Assembly (NCBI RefSeq): GCF_030418455.1
Contig: NZ_JAUHPW010000011.1
Coordinates: 1 to 64,000 of the forward strand
Direction: 5' to 3'
DNA length: 64,000 bases
Source: Demequina litoralis
Lineage (GTDB): Bacteria; Actinomycetota; Actinomycetes; Actinomycetales; Demequinaceae
Position numbers and translations under genes: made by a program
Shown: piece by piece, positions 35,487-44,760 of the stretch
How positions within the stretch are numbered: the first letter of the stretch is position 1
Layout of the letters: each line of letters begins with the position of its first letter
The notes under the pieces: generated by a model
Told to the model about the DNA's origin: nothing
The model's database searches: none
Seen by the model: only the letters and a program-made list of their open reading frames with translations

Positions 35487-36512
35487 ATGGATCTCGCACT
35501 CGTCTGGTTCATCCTCATCGCGGTCCTGTGGACCGGCTACCTGGTCCTCGAGGGCTTCGACTTCGGCGTCGGCATGCTCATGCCGATCATCGGCCGGTCG
35601 AACAAGGGGCGCCGCGTGGTGCTCAACACCATCGGCCCTGTGTGGGACGGCAACGAGGTGTGGCTGCTCACCGCGGGCGGCGCCACCTTCGCCGCCTTCC
35701 CCGAGTGGTACGCCACGATGTTCTCCGGCTTCTACCTGCCGCTGCTGCTCATCCTGCTCGCGCTGATCGTCCGCGCGGTCGCGATCGAGTACCGCGGCAA
35801 GATCAACGACGAGACGTGGCGCTCGCGCTGGGACTACGTCATCATCGGCTCGGCCTGGGTCCCCGCGATCCTGTGGGGCGTCGCGTTCGCCAACCTGGTC
35901 CGTGGCGTCAACCTCGACGCCGACCACCAGTACGTGGGCAACTTCTTCGACCTGCTCAGCCCGTTCGCGCTCCTCGGCGGCGCGGTGACGCTCGCGCTGT
36001 TCCTCTCGCACGGCGCGATCTTCCTGTCGCTCAAGACCGACGGCGAGATCCGCGAGCGTGCCGAGGCCTTCGCCCGCAAGGCCTCCCTCGCGACGGTCGC
36101 GGTGGCCGGCGTGTGGGCCGTGTGGGCGCAGCTCGCCTACTCGCGCAACACGTGGACCTGGGCGGCCGTCGCGCTCGCCGCGGTCGCGCTGGTCGGGGCG
36201 TGGTTCTCGACGCTCAAGGGCCGCTTCGGCTGGGCGTTCATCGCCAACGCCGTCGCGATCGTCGGCGCCGTGGTGCTGATCTTCGGCGCGATGTACCCCA
36301 ACGTCATGCCCGCGATCAACGACCCGGCGAACTCGCTCACCATCGACAACGCGTCCTCCACCGACTACACGCTCACCGTGATGACGTGGGTCGCGGTCAT
36401 CATGACCCCGATCGTCCTCGCGTACCAGGCGTGGACGTACTGGGTGTTCCGCAAGCGCCTGTCGATCGAGCACATCCCGGAGCACAACGAGCTCACCTTC
36501 TCGAAGGGCTGA
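35487..36512 (+). CDS. cydB: Cytochrome bd ubiquinol oxidase subunit II
   Basis: A 341 aa membrane protein: VLWTGYLVLEGFDFGVGMLM, NTIGPVWDGNEVWLLTAGGA, FAAFPEWYATMFSGFYLPLL are family-defining. It pairs with CydA. It starts 13 bases after cydA and is followed 8 bases later by cydD. Confidence 0.97.
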   Translation: MDLALVWFILIAVLWTGYLVLEGFDFGVGMLMPIIGRSNKGRRVVLNTIGPVWDGNEVWLLTAGGATFAAFPEWYATMFSGFYLPLLLILLALIVRAVAIEYRGKINDETWRSRWDYVIIGSAWVPAILWGVAFANLVRGVNLDADHQYVGNFFDLLSPFALLGGAVTLALFLSHGAIFLSLKTDGEIRERAEAFARKASLATVAVAGVWAVWAQLAYSRNTWTWAAVALAAVALVGAWFSTLKGRFGWAFIANAVAIVGAVVLIFGAMYPNVMPAINDPANSLTIDNASSTDYTLTVMTWVAVIMTPIVLAYQAWTYWVFRKRLSIEHIPEHNELTFSKG

Positions 36513-36520
36513 CCGCCTCG

Positions 36521-38113
36521 ATGAAGCCTCTCGATCCGCGGCTCGTCCGCCGGATCGGCCCGGCCCGCCGCCACATCCTCGTGACGGCGGGCCTGGGCTT
36601 TGTCACGGCCCTGCTCATCCTCGTGCAGGCCCTGGTCATCGCCCGCCTCCTCGCGCCGATCCTCTCCCCCGTCCCCCTCGCCGACGACGGCCTCCACTGG
36701 TGGGGCCGCATCGTCCCCGAGGGCGCCCGCACGCTCGCGACGGGCCTCGCCGTCCTCGCCGCCGTCGTGCTCGCCCGTACCGCGGTCGCGTGGCTGCAGG
36801 AGCGCCTCGCGCACCGCGCGGGCGTCCGCGTCATCTCGCAGCTGCGCGAGATGGTCGTCGACCACGTCGCGACGCGCGGACCGCGATGGTCCGCAGGCGG
36901 CCGCACCGCCGAGGTCGCGACGCTCGTCACCCGCGGCCTCGACGACCTCCTCCCCTACTTCGTGCGCTACCTGCCGCAGCTGGCCCTCGCGGTGACGGTG
37001 ACGCCGGTCATGCTGGTCGTGGTGCTCGGCCTGGACTGGCTCTCCGCGGTCATCGTGTTCGCGACGCTGCCGCTCGTGCCGGTGTTCATGATCCTCGTCG
37101 GCCTGGTCACGCAGGAGCGGTCCGCGCGCCACCTCGCGGCGATGCAGCGCCTCGGCGCGCGCACGCTGGACCTCATCGAGGGCCTCCCCACGCTCAAGGC
37201 GCTGGGTCGCGAGCGCGGTCCCGCGGCGCGCGTGCGCGAGCTCGGCGACGCGCAGCGGCGCGCCACGATGGGCTCGCTGCGCGTCGCGTTCCTGTCCGGC
37301 ATGGTGCTCGAGCTGCTCACGACCCTGGCCGTCGCGATCGTCGCCGTCACCATGGGCTTCCGGCTCATCGCCGGGGAGATCGGCATCGAGACCGCGCTCG
37401 CGGTGCTCGTCCTCGCACCCGAGGTCTACCTGCCGCTGCGCAACGTCGGCACGCACTTCCACGCCTCCGCCGACGGCCTCGCCGCCGCGGACGCCGCCTT
37501 CACCCTGCTCGACGAGGAGGACCCGGCGCGGGCGCGCCGACCGCTCGGCACGGCCCCCGACGCGCGCGGCCGCGTGCTCGAGGTGTCCGGCCTCGCGGTG
37601 GCCACTCCCGACGGCACGCGTCTCGCTCCCGCCGCGCTGAGCTTCGCCGCGGCCCCCGGAGCGATCACGGCGCTGCGGGGCCCCAACGGCGAGGGCAAGT
37701 CGACGGCGCTGCTCGCGCTCACGGGCCTGCTCGCGCCCGATGCGGGCACCGTCGCCGTGGGCGGCACCGCCGTGCTGAGGGACGATGCGGCGGTCGACGA
37801 GGCGTCCTGGCTCGCCCAGGTCGCGTGGGTGCCGCAGCGGCCCGACCTCGGGCCCGCGGGCCGCACCCTGTCGCTCGGGCAGCGCCAGCGGCGCGCCCTG
37901 GCGCGGGCCTTCGAGTCCGGCCGCCCGCTGATCCTGCTGGACGAGCCCACGTCCCACCTCGACCGTGCGTCGCGGGCCGACGTGATCGCCGGGATGCGCG
38001 CGCTCGCCGAGGCGGGCGCGACGGTCGTCGTGGCGACCCACGAGGCCGAGGTGCTCGCGGCCGCCGATGCGGTGGTCGAGGTCACCGCGGCGCGCGCGGA
38101 GGCGGCGTCATGA
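36521..38113 (+). CDS. cydD: CydD, thiol exporter ABC subunit with shortened helical domain
   Basis: A 530 aa fused TM-ATPase subunit. CydDC exports glutathione- or cysteine-type thiols and is needed to assemble cytochrome bd. The TM domain spans about 1-330. The Walker A is GPNGEGKST (about 387), the Q-loop VPQRP (Q439), the signature LSLGQRQRR (450-458), and Walker B is LILLDEPTSHLD. Only 11 residues separate the Q-loop Gln from the signature, where about 50 (the helical subdomain) are usual, and the signature is LSLGQ rather than LSGGQ. The reading frame is intact. CydC starts within its stop codon (ATGA). Confidence 0.92.
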   Translation: MKPLDPRLVRRIGPARRHILVTAGLGFVTALLILVQALVIARLLAPILSPVPLADDGLHWWGRIVPEGARTLATGLAVLAAVVLARTAVAWLQERLAHRAGVRVISQLREMVVDHVATRGPRWSAGGRTAEVATLVTRGLDDLLPYFVRYLPQLALAVTVTPVMLVVVLGLDWLSAVIVFATLPLVPVFMILVGLVTQERSARHLAAMQRLGARTLDLIEGLPTLKALGRERGPAARVRELGDAQRRATMGSLRVAFLSGMVLELLTTLAVAIVAVTMGFRLIAGEIGIETALAVLVLAPEVYLPLRNVGTHFHASADGLAAADAAFTLLDEEDPARARRPLGTAPDARGRVLEVSGLAVATPDGTRLAPAALSFAAAPGAITALRGPNGEGKSTALLALTGLLAPDAGTVAVGGTAVLRDDAAVDEASWLAQVAWVPQRPDLGPAGRTLSLGQRQRRALARAFESGRPLILLDEPTSHLDRASRADVIAGMRALAEAGATVVVATHEAEVLAAADAVVEVTAARAEAAS

Positions 38114-39753
38114 CCCGCCGCACGTCCGACCTCTCCCTGCTGCGCGAGGCGATCCGCGACACCGGCGTGAGCCGGTGGGCGATCACCCGCGCGATCCTCG
38201 CGGGCACCATGGCGCTCGGCTCCGCGGTCGGGCTCGCGGCCGTCGCCGCGTGGCTCATCGCCAAGGCCGCGCAGATGCCCTCGCCCGCGGACGTCGCCCT
38301 CGCGGCGACCATCGTCCGCTTCTTCGGCATCTCCCGCGGGCTCTTCCGCTACCTCGAGCGGCTCGCGTCGCACGATGCGGCGCTGCGCGGCGTGGTGACG
38401 CTCCGCGAGCGCGCCTACGACCGCCTCGCGCGCTCGGGCGCCCGCACGGTGCTGGGCCTGCGCCGCGGCGACATCGTCGCGCGCATGGGCGCCGACCTCG
38501 ACGCGATCGGCGACGCGGTGGTGCGCGCGATCGTCCCGCTCGGGGTCGCCGCGACGGTGTCCGCGATCTCGGTCGCGATCGTCGCGATCCTGCTACCGAC
38601 CGCGGGCCTCGCGCTGGCCGTGTGCCTCGTGCTCGCGGGCGTGGTGCCGGCCGTGCTCACCGCCCGCTCGGCGCGCATCGCCGCGGTGGCGGGCGCGCGG
38701 GCGCACGCCGAGGTGTCCGCTGCCGCGCTGTCCGCCATGGACGGTGCGACCGAGCACCGCGTGTGGGGCACGCTCGACGACGCGGCCGGCGCGCTGCGGG
38801 ACGCCGACCGGGACGCCGAGCACGCCCACGAGCTGGCGGCGCGGCCCGCCGCGTGGGCCGCGGGCTTCCAGGCGCTGTTCTCCGGTGTCGCGCTCGTGGC
38901 GCTGGTCGCGCTCGGCGTGCTCGCGGTGCGGTCCGGCGACCTCGACGGCCCGTCCGCCGCGGTGGTCGCGCTGCTCCCGCTCGCGGCCTTCGAGGCGGTG
39001 GGCGCGGTGCCCGCCGCGATCATGCAGTACTTCCGCTCGGCGGCGGCGGCGCGCCGCCTCGCCGAGCTCGTCGACGAGCCCGGCGAGGACCCGGCGACGG
39101 CGCCGCGGGAGGCACCCGCCGCATCGTCCCTCGCGCTCGACGCCCTCAGCGTCGCCTGGCCCGGGATGACCCCCACCCCGCCGGTGAGCGCGCGCGTCGC
39201 GCCCGGTCAGGTGCTGGCGGTCGTGGGCCGCTCCGGGGTGGGCAAGACCACGCTGCTCACCACCATCGCGGGCGCCCTGGCGCCCGCCTCCGGCGACGTG
39301 ACGCTCGACGGGCGGCCCTCCTCCCCCGCCGACACCGGCACGGTGGTGGCGATGACCGCGGAGGACGCGCACGTGTTCGGCACCACGGTCCTCGAGAACC
39401 TGCGCGTGGCTCGCGGCGACGTCACCGAGGCCGAGGCATGGGACGCGCTCGCGCTCGTCGGGCTCGACGCCTGGGTGCGCGGGCTGCCCGACGGGCTGCA
39501 CACCGAGCTGGGCGCCGGCGGACGGTCGGTCTCGGGCGGCGAGCGCCGCCGCCTGCTGCTCGCGCGGGCGGGCCTCGCGCCCGCGCCGGTCGCGCTGGTG
39601 GACGAGCCCGCGGAGCACCTCGACGACGCCGGCGCGGACGCGCTGCGGGCGTTCGTGTCACGGATGCGGGCGGAGGGCCGTACCGTGGTGCTCGTCACCC
39701 ACGACCTGTCGCTCCTCGACCTTGCGGACTCGGTGGTGAGCCTCGATGACTGA
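38110..39753 (+). CDS. cydC: CydC, thiol exporter ABC subunit
   Basis: A 547 aa fused TM-ATPase subunit, partner of CydD. The TM domain holds SRGLFRYLERLASHDAALR, typical of CydC. The ATPase has a full set: VVGRSGVGKTTLL (Walker A), TAEDAHVFGTTVLENLRVAR (Q-loop region with Glu-Asp replacing Gln), SVSGGERRRLLLARA, and VALVDEPAEHLDD. Walker B is thus degenerate in its second half. It overlaps cydD by 4 bases and the kinase gene by 8. Confidence 0.94.
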   Translation: MTRRTSDLSLLREAIRDTGVSRWAITRAILAGTMALGSAVGLAAVAAWLIAKAAQMPSPADVALAATIVRFFGISRGLFRYLERLASHDAALRGVVTLRERAYDRLARSGARTVLGLRRGDIVARMGADLDAIGDAVVRAIVPLGVAATVSAISVAIVAILLPTAGLALAVCLVLAGVVPAVLTARSARIAAVAGARAHAEVSAAALSAMDGATEHRVWGTLDDAAGALRDADRDAEHAHELAARPAAWAAGFQALFSGVALVALVALGVLAVRSGDLDGPSAAVVALLPLAAFEAVGAVPAAIMQYFRSAAAARRLAELVDEPGEDPATAPREAPAASSLALDALSVAWPGMTPTPPVSARVAPGQVLAVVGRSGVGKTTLLTTIAGALAPASGDVTLDGRPSSPADTGTVVAMTAEDAHVFGTTVLENLRVARGDVTEAEAWDALALVGLDAWVRGLPDGLHTELGAGGRSVSGGERRRLLLARAGLAPAPVALVDEPAEHLDDAGADALRAFVSRMRAEGRTVVLVTHDLSLLDLADSVVSLDD

Positions 39754-41371
39754 ACCTGCCCCCCGGAAGGAGTCGCGCTTGTCGGACGCGATGACCGACG
39801 CGATCGTCTCGCTCAACCAGGAGCTGGACCTCGCGCACACGCTCGACATGTTCCTCACCGCGCTGATCGACCAGACCGGCGCGAAGTACGCCGCGATCAA
39901 CGTGCTCGACGAGGAGGGCATCAGCGTCGAGTTCCACTACAAGGGCATCCCGTCCGGCGTGTGGGAGCACATCCAGCGCGCGCCCAACGCCGTCGGCGTG
40001 CTCGGTCAGATCCCCGACGAGGGCACCCTCGTCCTCGCGGACCTCACGCAGCATCCGGCCTTCCAGGGCATGCCGAAGCACCACCCGCCCATGGGCTCGT
40101 TCCTCGGGACCTCGCTCAAGGTGCGCGGCAGCGTGTTCGGCTACCTCTACCTCGCGAGCAAGCCCGGCGAGTTCACGGCCGAGGACGAGGCCTCGGTCGA
40201 GGCCCTGGCCGCCGCCGCATCGGTCGCGATCGACAACGCGCAGCTGTACGAGAAGGCGCTCGCGCGCGAGCGCTGGCTGACCGCGTCGCAGGACATCACC
40301 ACCGCGCTCCTCGCGGACCCGGGCGACGAGGAGGTCTTCGAGACCATCGTGGAGTCCGCGAAGGACCTCGCGGGCGCGGTCAACGCCGCGCTCGTGCTGC
40401 CCGGCGTCGACGGCAGCTGGACCATGGAGATCACGTCAGGGCCGCGCGCGGGCGAGCTGCTCGGCCTCGAGCTGCCGGCCGAGGGGCGCGCGATCGAGGT
40501 GATCCGCTCCGGTCGGGGCGTGACGTCCACGGAGCCGCCCGGGTCGATCGTGCTCGACGCCGTGCAGTCCTTCGGGCCCACGATGTACGCGCCGCTGAGC
40601 GCCGAGCACCGCCCGGTGGGTCTGCTCATGCTGTGGCGCGATCGCGGCATGGCGTCGTTCACCGCGGAGGACCTCGAGATCGCGCAGCGCTTCGCGACGC
40701 AGGCGGCCATGGCGCTGTCCGTCGCCGAGCTGTCGCATGTGAAGAGCAAGACGACGCTGCTCGAGGAGCGTCAGCGCCTCGCGGACGACCTTCACGACTT
40801 CGTGTCGCAGGAGCTGTTCGCGACGGCGATGCAGCTCGAGTCCGTCTCGCACGACGTCGAGCCGCGCATCGCGACGCGGCTCATGCGCACGCTCGACCAC
40901 GTCAAGCGCGCGCAGCACGAGGTGCGGGGCGTCATGAGCTCGCTCGCGGGCCAGCGCACGTCCGAGCCGATCTCGGAGCGCATCCGCCGCGAGATCGTCA
41001 TGGCCACCGACTCGATGGGCTTCGCGCCGCGCGTCAAGGTCGACTGGGCGGAGGTGTCGCACGCGATCGCGGGCGAGCCGTCCCTGTCGGACGACGTGGT
41101 CGCGGTGGTCCGCGAGATGCTCTCGAACGTGGCCCGCCACGCGGAGGCCACCTCGGTCTACATGGAGATCTCGGGCGCCGAGGGGCGCCTCGTGGTGTCG
41201 GTCGTCGACGACGGCATCGGCCCCGTCGGCGCGACCAACCGCCACTCCGGCACGTCGAACCTCGCGAACCGCGCGCTGCGCCGCAACGGCACCTTCACGC
41301 TCGCGCCGTCGCGGCCCGGCGCGTCACGCCCCGGCACGTACGCCGAGTGGAACGTCGAGGGCCAGGGGTAG
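39746..41371 (+). CDS. DevS/DosT-like GAF sensor histidine kinase
   Basis: A 541 aa soluble kinase: GAF domain 1 (about 25-165), GAF 2 (about 190-335), HisKA_3 dimerisation domain with phospho-acceptor His350 (LADDLHDFVSQELFA), N-box EMLSNVARHA, G-box DDGIGPVG, and an HATPase ending near 540. GAF1 contains HHPPMGSFLG (His112-113) and VFGYLYLASK. This corresponds to the region that carries the haem ligand in mycobacterial DevS/DosT, so haem-based O2, NO or redox sensing is a reasonable inference. ATG 39746 overlaps cydC by 8 bases, so the kinase is made with cytochrome bd. The likely partner is the regulator at 41518-42135. Confidence 0.88.
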   Translation: MTEPAPRKESRLSDAMTDAIVSLNQELDLAHTLDMFLTALIDQTGAKYAAINVLDEEGISVEFHYKGIPSGVWEHIQRAPNAVGVLGQIPDEGTLVLADLTQHPAFQGMPKHHPPMGSFLGTSLKVRGSVFGYLYLASKPGEFTAEDEASVEALAAAASVAIDNAQLYEKALARERWLTASQDITTALLADPGDEEVFETIVESAKDLAGAVNAALVLPGVDGSWTMEITSGPRAGELLGLELPAEGRAIEVIRSGRGVTSTEPPGSIVLDAVQSFGPTMYAPLSAEHRPVGLLMLWRDRGMASFTAEDLEIAQRFATQAAMALSVAELSHVKSKTTLLEERQRLADDLHDFVSQELFATAMQLESVSHDVEPRIATRLMRTLDHVKRAQHEVRGVMSSLAGQRTSEPISERIRREIVMATDSMGFAPRVKVDWAEVSHAIAGEPSLSDDVVAVVREMLSNVARHAEATSVYMEISGAEGRLVVSVVDDGIGPVGATNRHSGTSNLANRALRRNGTFTLAPSRPGASRPGTYAEWNVEGQG

Positions 41372-41388
41372 CCGCCCGCTGTTCGCCT

Positions 41389-41465
41389 CTCCACACAGAG
41401 GTGCCCGGATCCGCAGGGATCCGGGCATGTCCTCGTTCACATCGGGGTCTCGTGTGGAGCAGTGC
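41389..41465. repeat. Palindromic intergenic element, family B copy 2
   Basis: CTCCACAC (41389-41396) pairs with GTGTGGAG (41452-41459). The right part 41435-41465 starts GTTCACATCGGGGTCTCGTG and is nearly identical to 60143-60174, and to 30469-30500 in reverse. It fills the convergent gap between kinase and regulator. Confidence 0.82.
41402..41427. terminator. Bidirectional terminator between kinase and response regulator genes
   Basis: Perfect 11-base arms, TGCCCGGATCC (41402-41412) and GGATCCGGGCA (41417-41427), with a GCAG loop, in the middle of a convergent gap and inside the family B repeat. Confidence 0.7.
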
Positions 41466-41517
41466 ACCGCTCGCGTGGAGGGGTACCCGGCGCGGGGCGG
41501 CTGTGGGCCGCCGCAGG

Positions 41518-42135
41518 CTAGCCGCGGAAGGAGTGCGCGCGCTTGGCGGTCGCCCACGCGACCACCTGGGTGCGGCGCTGGAGGCCCATCTTCGCGAGCA
41601 CGCTCGTGACGTGGTTCTTGACCGTCTTCTCGGCGATGCCGAGCTTCTCGGCGATCTCGCGGTTCGCGAGGCCCGCGCCGACGAGGTCGAGCACCCGGCG
41701 CTCCATCGGCGTGAGGCGGGCGACCACGTCGTCCTCGTGCACGGAGATGTGCTGGCCGTGCTCCCGACCGCTCGCGGCGTCGCGGACGGCCTTGAGGACC
41801 TCGTGCGAGTCGGCGGTCTTGGCGAGGAACACGTCGGCACCGGCGTTGCGGGCCGCGGCACGCGCCTCGTCGTCGTCGTAGCTGGTGAGCACCACGATGT
41901 GGGTCTCGGGCAGCTTGGCGCGCACGTGGTTGATCACGTCGAGGCCGGTGCCGTCGGGAAGGCGCAGGTCAGACAGGATCACCTGGGGTCGGACTGCCTC
42001 CGCGCGGCGGACCGCCTGCGCGACCGTCGACGCCTCGGCGACGACGGCGATGCCGTCCGCCCGCTCGAGGATGTCGCAGATGCCACGACGCACGACCTCG
42101 TGGTCGTCGAGAACCAGCACGGTGATGTCAGACAT
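41518..42135 (-). CDS. NarL/DevR-family response regulator
   Basis: A 205 aa regulator. The receiver domain has LVLDDHEVVRRG (acidic pocket), phospho-acceptor Asp56 in VILSDLRLPDGTG, and a lysine in VFLAKTADSHEV. The LuxR-type HTH is LTPMERRVLDLVGAGLANRE then IAEKLGIAEKTVKNHVTSVL. It is convergent with the DevS-like kinase gene and is its obvious partner. Its expected target is the DevR-like box before cydA. Its own promoter is in the short gap shared with mutM. Confidence 0.92.
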   Translation of the reverse strand: MSDITVLVLDDHEVVRRGICDILERADGIAVVAEASTVAQAVRRAEAVRPQVILSDLRLPDGTGLDVINHVRAKLPETHIVVLTSYDDDEARAAARNAGADVFLAKTADSHEVLKAVRDAASGREHGQHISVHEDDVVARLTPMERRVLDLVGAGLANREIAEKLGIAEKTVKNHVTSVLAKMGLQRRTQVVAWATAKRAHSFRG

Positions 42136-42156
42136 AAGCAGAATGCTACCCCGGTC

Positions 42157-43086
42157 CTAGGACCCGGGACCCTTGCGACGCGCGCTCCACCGGCGCTGGC
42201 AGCGGGGGCACCAGTGGGTCGAGCGCCCGCCGATCGTCTCGCGGCGCAGCGGTGAGCCGCAGCGGGTGCACGGCTCGCCCGCGCGCCCGTACGCCTCGAG
42301 CGAGCGCGAGAAGTAGCCGGACTCGCCGTTGACGTTGACGTACAGCGCGTCGAAGGACGTGCCGCCCTGGGCGAGCGCCCGGGACATCACCTCCCGACCG
42401 GCGTCCAGCAGCGTGCGGGCGGACGATGCGGTGACGGCGTGGGCGGGACGCTCGGGGTGGACGCGGGCGAGCCACAGGGCCTCGTCGGCGTAGATGTTGC
42501 CCAGCCCGCTCACCACGGTCTGGTCGAGCAGCACCTGCTTGATCCCTCGGGCGCCGCGCCGCAGGGCCCGGGCGGCCGCCGCATCGTCCAGCGCCGGGTC
42601 GAGGGCGTCGCGGCCGATGTGCGCGACCGAGGCCGGCAGGACCGGCAGCGGCGTGCCCTCTCCCCCGGGGCCGCCGTCGGGCGCGGCGACGAGCGGCTCG
42701 ACGTGCAGGTAGCCGAACGTGCGCTGGTCGAGGAAGTCGAGGGTGAGCGCGGGTGCGGCGAGGGTGAGGCGCGCGCGGCAGTGACGGTGCGGCTCGGGGA
42801 CATCCGTGTGGACGCGGAACTGGCCCGACATGCCCAGGTGCGCGGACAGCGCGAGGAGGGGCGCATCGTCCCCCTGCTCGGGGGCGAGCTCGGCCCACAG
42901 GAACTTGCCGCGGCGGACCCAGCGCGACAGCACGAGACCCTCGGTCTCCGCGGAGAACTCCGCGGGCCCGCCGGGCAGGAGGCGCACGCACGAGTCGCGC
43001 AGGACGTCGGCGCGTGCGATGCGGGCGCCGGTGACGAGCGACGCGAGTCCGCGGCGGACCGTCTCGACCTCGGGAAGCTCAGGCAA
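42157..43086 (-). CDS. mutM: Formamidopyrimidine-DNA glycosylase MutM
   Basis: A 309 aa base-excision repair glycosylase/AP lyase for oxidised purines. The mature N-terminus must be Pro after the initiator Met. TTG at 43086 gives (M)PELPEVETVRRGL, so this start is chosen over the longer frame. The lesion-binding loop lysine is in RRGKFLWAEL. The zinc finger is CTRCGSPLRRETIGGRSTHW followed by CPRC. It carries three GGACGATGCG copies (42421, 42580, 42862). It follows rnc closely, as in most actinobacteria. Confidence 0.95.
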   Translation of the reverse strand: MPELPEVETVRRGLASLVTGARIARADVLRDSCVRLLPGGPAEFSAETEGLVLSRWVRRGKFLWAELAPEQGDDAPLLALSAHLGMSGQFRVHTDVPEPHRHCRARLTLAAPALTLDFLDQRTFGYLHVEPLVAAPDGGPGGEGTPLPVLPASVAHIGRDALDPALDDAAAARALRRGARGIKQVLLDQTVVSGLGNIYADEALWLARVHPERPAHAVTASSARTLLDAGREVMSRALAQGGTSFDALYVNVNGESGYFSRSLEAYGRAGEPCTRCGSPLRRETIGGRSTHWCPRCQRRWSARRKGPGS

Positions 43087-43111
43087 CGGCGTGCTCGGGT
43101 GACGGCGGGCG

Positions 43112-43816
43112 TCAGGCGTCGGTGAGGACCGCGTACGCCTCGGCCGCGGCATCCTGCTCGGCGTGCTTCTTCGCGGTGCCGGTGCCGGAGCCCTTGGGCT
43201 CGCCCGCGATGAGGACGGTGGCGGTGAAGCGGCGCGCGTGGTCGGGGCCCTCGCCCGTGACCTCGTAGACGGGGCTGCCGAGGCCGCGCTCGGCGCAGGC
43301 CTCCTGGAGCGACGTCTTCCAGTCGAGCGCGACGCCGGAGGTCGCGGCGGCCTCGAGGCTGGGGCCGACCAGGCGGAGCACCACCTCGCGGGCGGTGTCG
43401 ATGCCGTGCGTGAGGTAGACGGCGCCGAGGATCGCCTCGAAGGCGTCGCAGAGAATCGAGTCCTTGTCGTTTCCGCCGGTGGCCTTCTCGCCCTTGCCCA
43501 GCAGGATGCAGGGGCCGAGGCCGATGTCGCGCGCGACCACCGCGAGGGCCCGCTGCGAGACGCAGGCGGCCCGCATCTTCGCGAGCTCGCCCTCGGGGAG
43601 GTCGGGGTGCGCGTGGTAGAGGCGGTCCGTCACGACGATGCCGAGGACGGAGTCTCCCAGGAACTCCAAACGCTCGTTCGTCGGGAGGCCTCCGGCCTCG
43701 TAGGCGAACGAGCGGTGGGTGAGCGCGAGCACCAGCAGGTCGGGGTCCACGTGGACACCCAACCTGCTGATCAGGGCGTCAGCTGCCTGCTGCCCTGGAA
43801 TGCTCATGCTCGTCAT
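43112..43816 (-). CDS. rnc: Ribonuclease III
   Basis: A 234 aa RNase III: the signature NERLEFLGDSVLGIVVTDRL at about residue 47, the second metal site in DAFEAILGAVYL, and a C-terminal double-stranded-RNA-binding domain (WKTSLQEACAERGLGSPVYE, then KKHAEQDAAAEAYA). It processes rRNA precursors. Start codons at 43816 and 43807 are both possible. The rpmF-rnc-mutM order is conserved. Confidence 0.96.
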   Translation of the reverse strand: MTSMSIPGQQAADALISRLGVHVDPDLLVLALTHRSFAYEAGGLPTNERLEFLGDSVLGIVVTDRLYHAHPDLPEGELAKMRAACVSQRALAVVARDIGLGPCILLGKGEKATGGNDKDSILCDAFEAILGAVYLTHGIDTAREVVLRLVGPSLEAAATSGVALDWKTSLQEACAERGLGSPVYEVTGEGPDHARRFTATVLIAGEPKGSGTGTAKKHAEQDAAAEAYAVLTDA

Positions 43817-43838
43817 TCACGCCGTGAGGCGTGGTGCC

Positions 43839-44033
43839 TCAGCCAGCGTGCTCGGTGCGCAGCGCCTCGACGTACTGGCGCCCGTTGTAGGCACCGCACG
43901 ACGGGCACGCGGTGTGCTGCAGCTTGTCGGCCTTGCACTGGGGGCACGTCGAAAGGTTGGCAGCGGTCGTCTTCCACTGCGAGCGACGTGCACGCGTGTT
44001 GCTGCGCGACATCTTGCGCTTCGGAACAGCCAC
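43839..44033 (-). CDS. rpmF: 50S ribosomal protein L32
   Basis: A 64 aa bL32: (M)[20 protein letters not shown], with zinc-ribbon cysteines CPQC and CPSC. GTG at 44033 gives the conserved AVPKRK start. It begins 2 bases after the DUF177 gene stop codon. Confidence 0.97.
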   Translation of the reverse strand: MAVPKRKMSRSNTRARRSQWKTTAANLSTCPQCKADKLQHTACPSCGAYNGRQYVEALRTEHAG

Positions 44034-44035
44034 GG

Positions 44036-44593
44036 CTAACTCTCTTTCTCGTCGGTCAAACTCTTGAGTGCGGCCCACCTCGGGTCCAGCACCTCGTGCG
44101 CGTGATCCGGGTCGTCCGCGAGGCGTGCTCCGCACTGGTCGCACAGCCCCGGGCAGTCCGGGTCACACAGCGGCGTGAACGGGAGGTTCGTCACCACCGC
44201 GTCTCGCACCACCTCTTCGAGCTCGAGGTTCTCACCGTCGAACTCGAAGACGTCCTCCGAGTCCTCGTCCTCGCCCGCGGTACGCGAGTCGGGGTACTCG
44301 AACAGTCCTTGGACCGGGGCGGCAACCTGCTGCCGCACCTCGTCCAGGCACCGTCCGCACTCCCCGATCGCCGTCCCGTGGACGGTTCCGGAGACCCAGA
44401 TGCCCTCCTGCACGGATTCGAGGCTCAGCTCGAGCCTCACCTCCGCGCCCTCGGGCACTGCGATCAGATCGGTGCCGAGGACCGCGGGGGCCGGGAAGAC
44501 CTCGGAGACAAGCCTCTGCGCACCCGGGCGCCGCACGATGTCTCGAACAGAGAAGGTGTACGGCGAGGGAGCAGGGCGTGAAGTGTGAGCCAC
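44036..44593 (-). CDS. DUF177 (YceD) protein
   Basis: A 185 aa protein of the YceD/DUF177 family, which in bacteria and plastids is linked to 23S rRNA accumulation and is nearly always encoded next to rpmF. Cysteine motifs [11 protein letters not shown] and [13 protein letters not shown] are typical. GTG 44593 is supported by AGGAGG upstream; the longer frame is not. Confidence 0.88.
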   Translation of the reverse strand: MAHTSRPAPSPYTFSVRDIVRRPGAQRLVSEVFPAPAVLGTDLIAVPEGAEVRLELSLESVQEGIWVSGTVHGTAIGECGRCLDEVRQQVAAPVQGLFEYPDSRTAGEDEDSEDVFEFDGENLELEEVVRDAVVTNLPFTPLCDPDCPGLCDQCGARLADDPDHAHEVLDPRWAALKSLTDEKES

Positions 44594-44760
44594 ACGCGCC
44601 TCCTGGTCGTTCCGGTCCGCGGGGACCTCGGCCCGCGCCTGTCGGCAGGGCCAGCCCACAACTGTACGCGATGCGGGCGGATTCGGCCAACTCGTCGAGC
44701 GGACCGAGGCTCCATTCTCGCACGCGCGTGAGGGCGGGCGTCGCCTGGCCGCACCACCGC

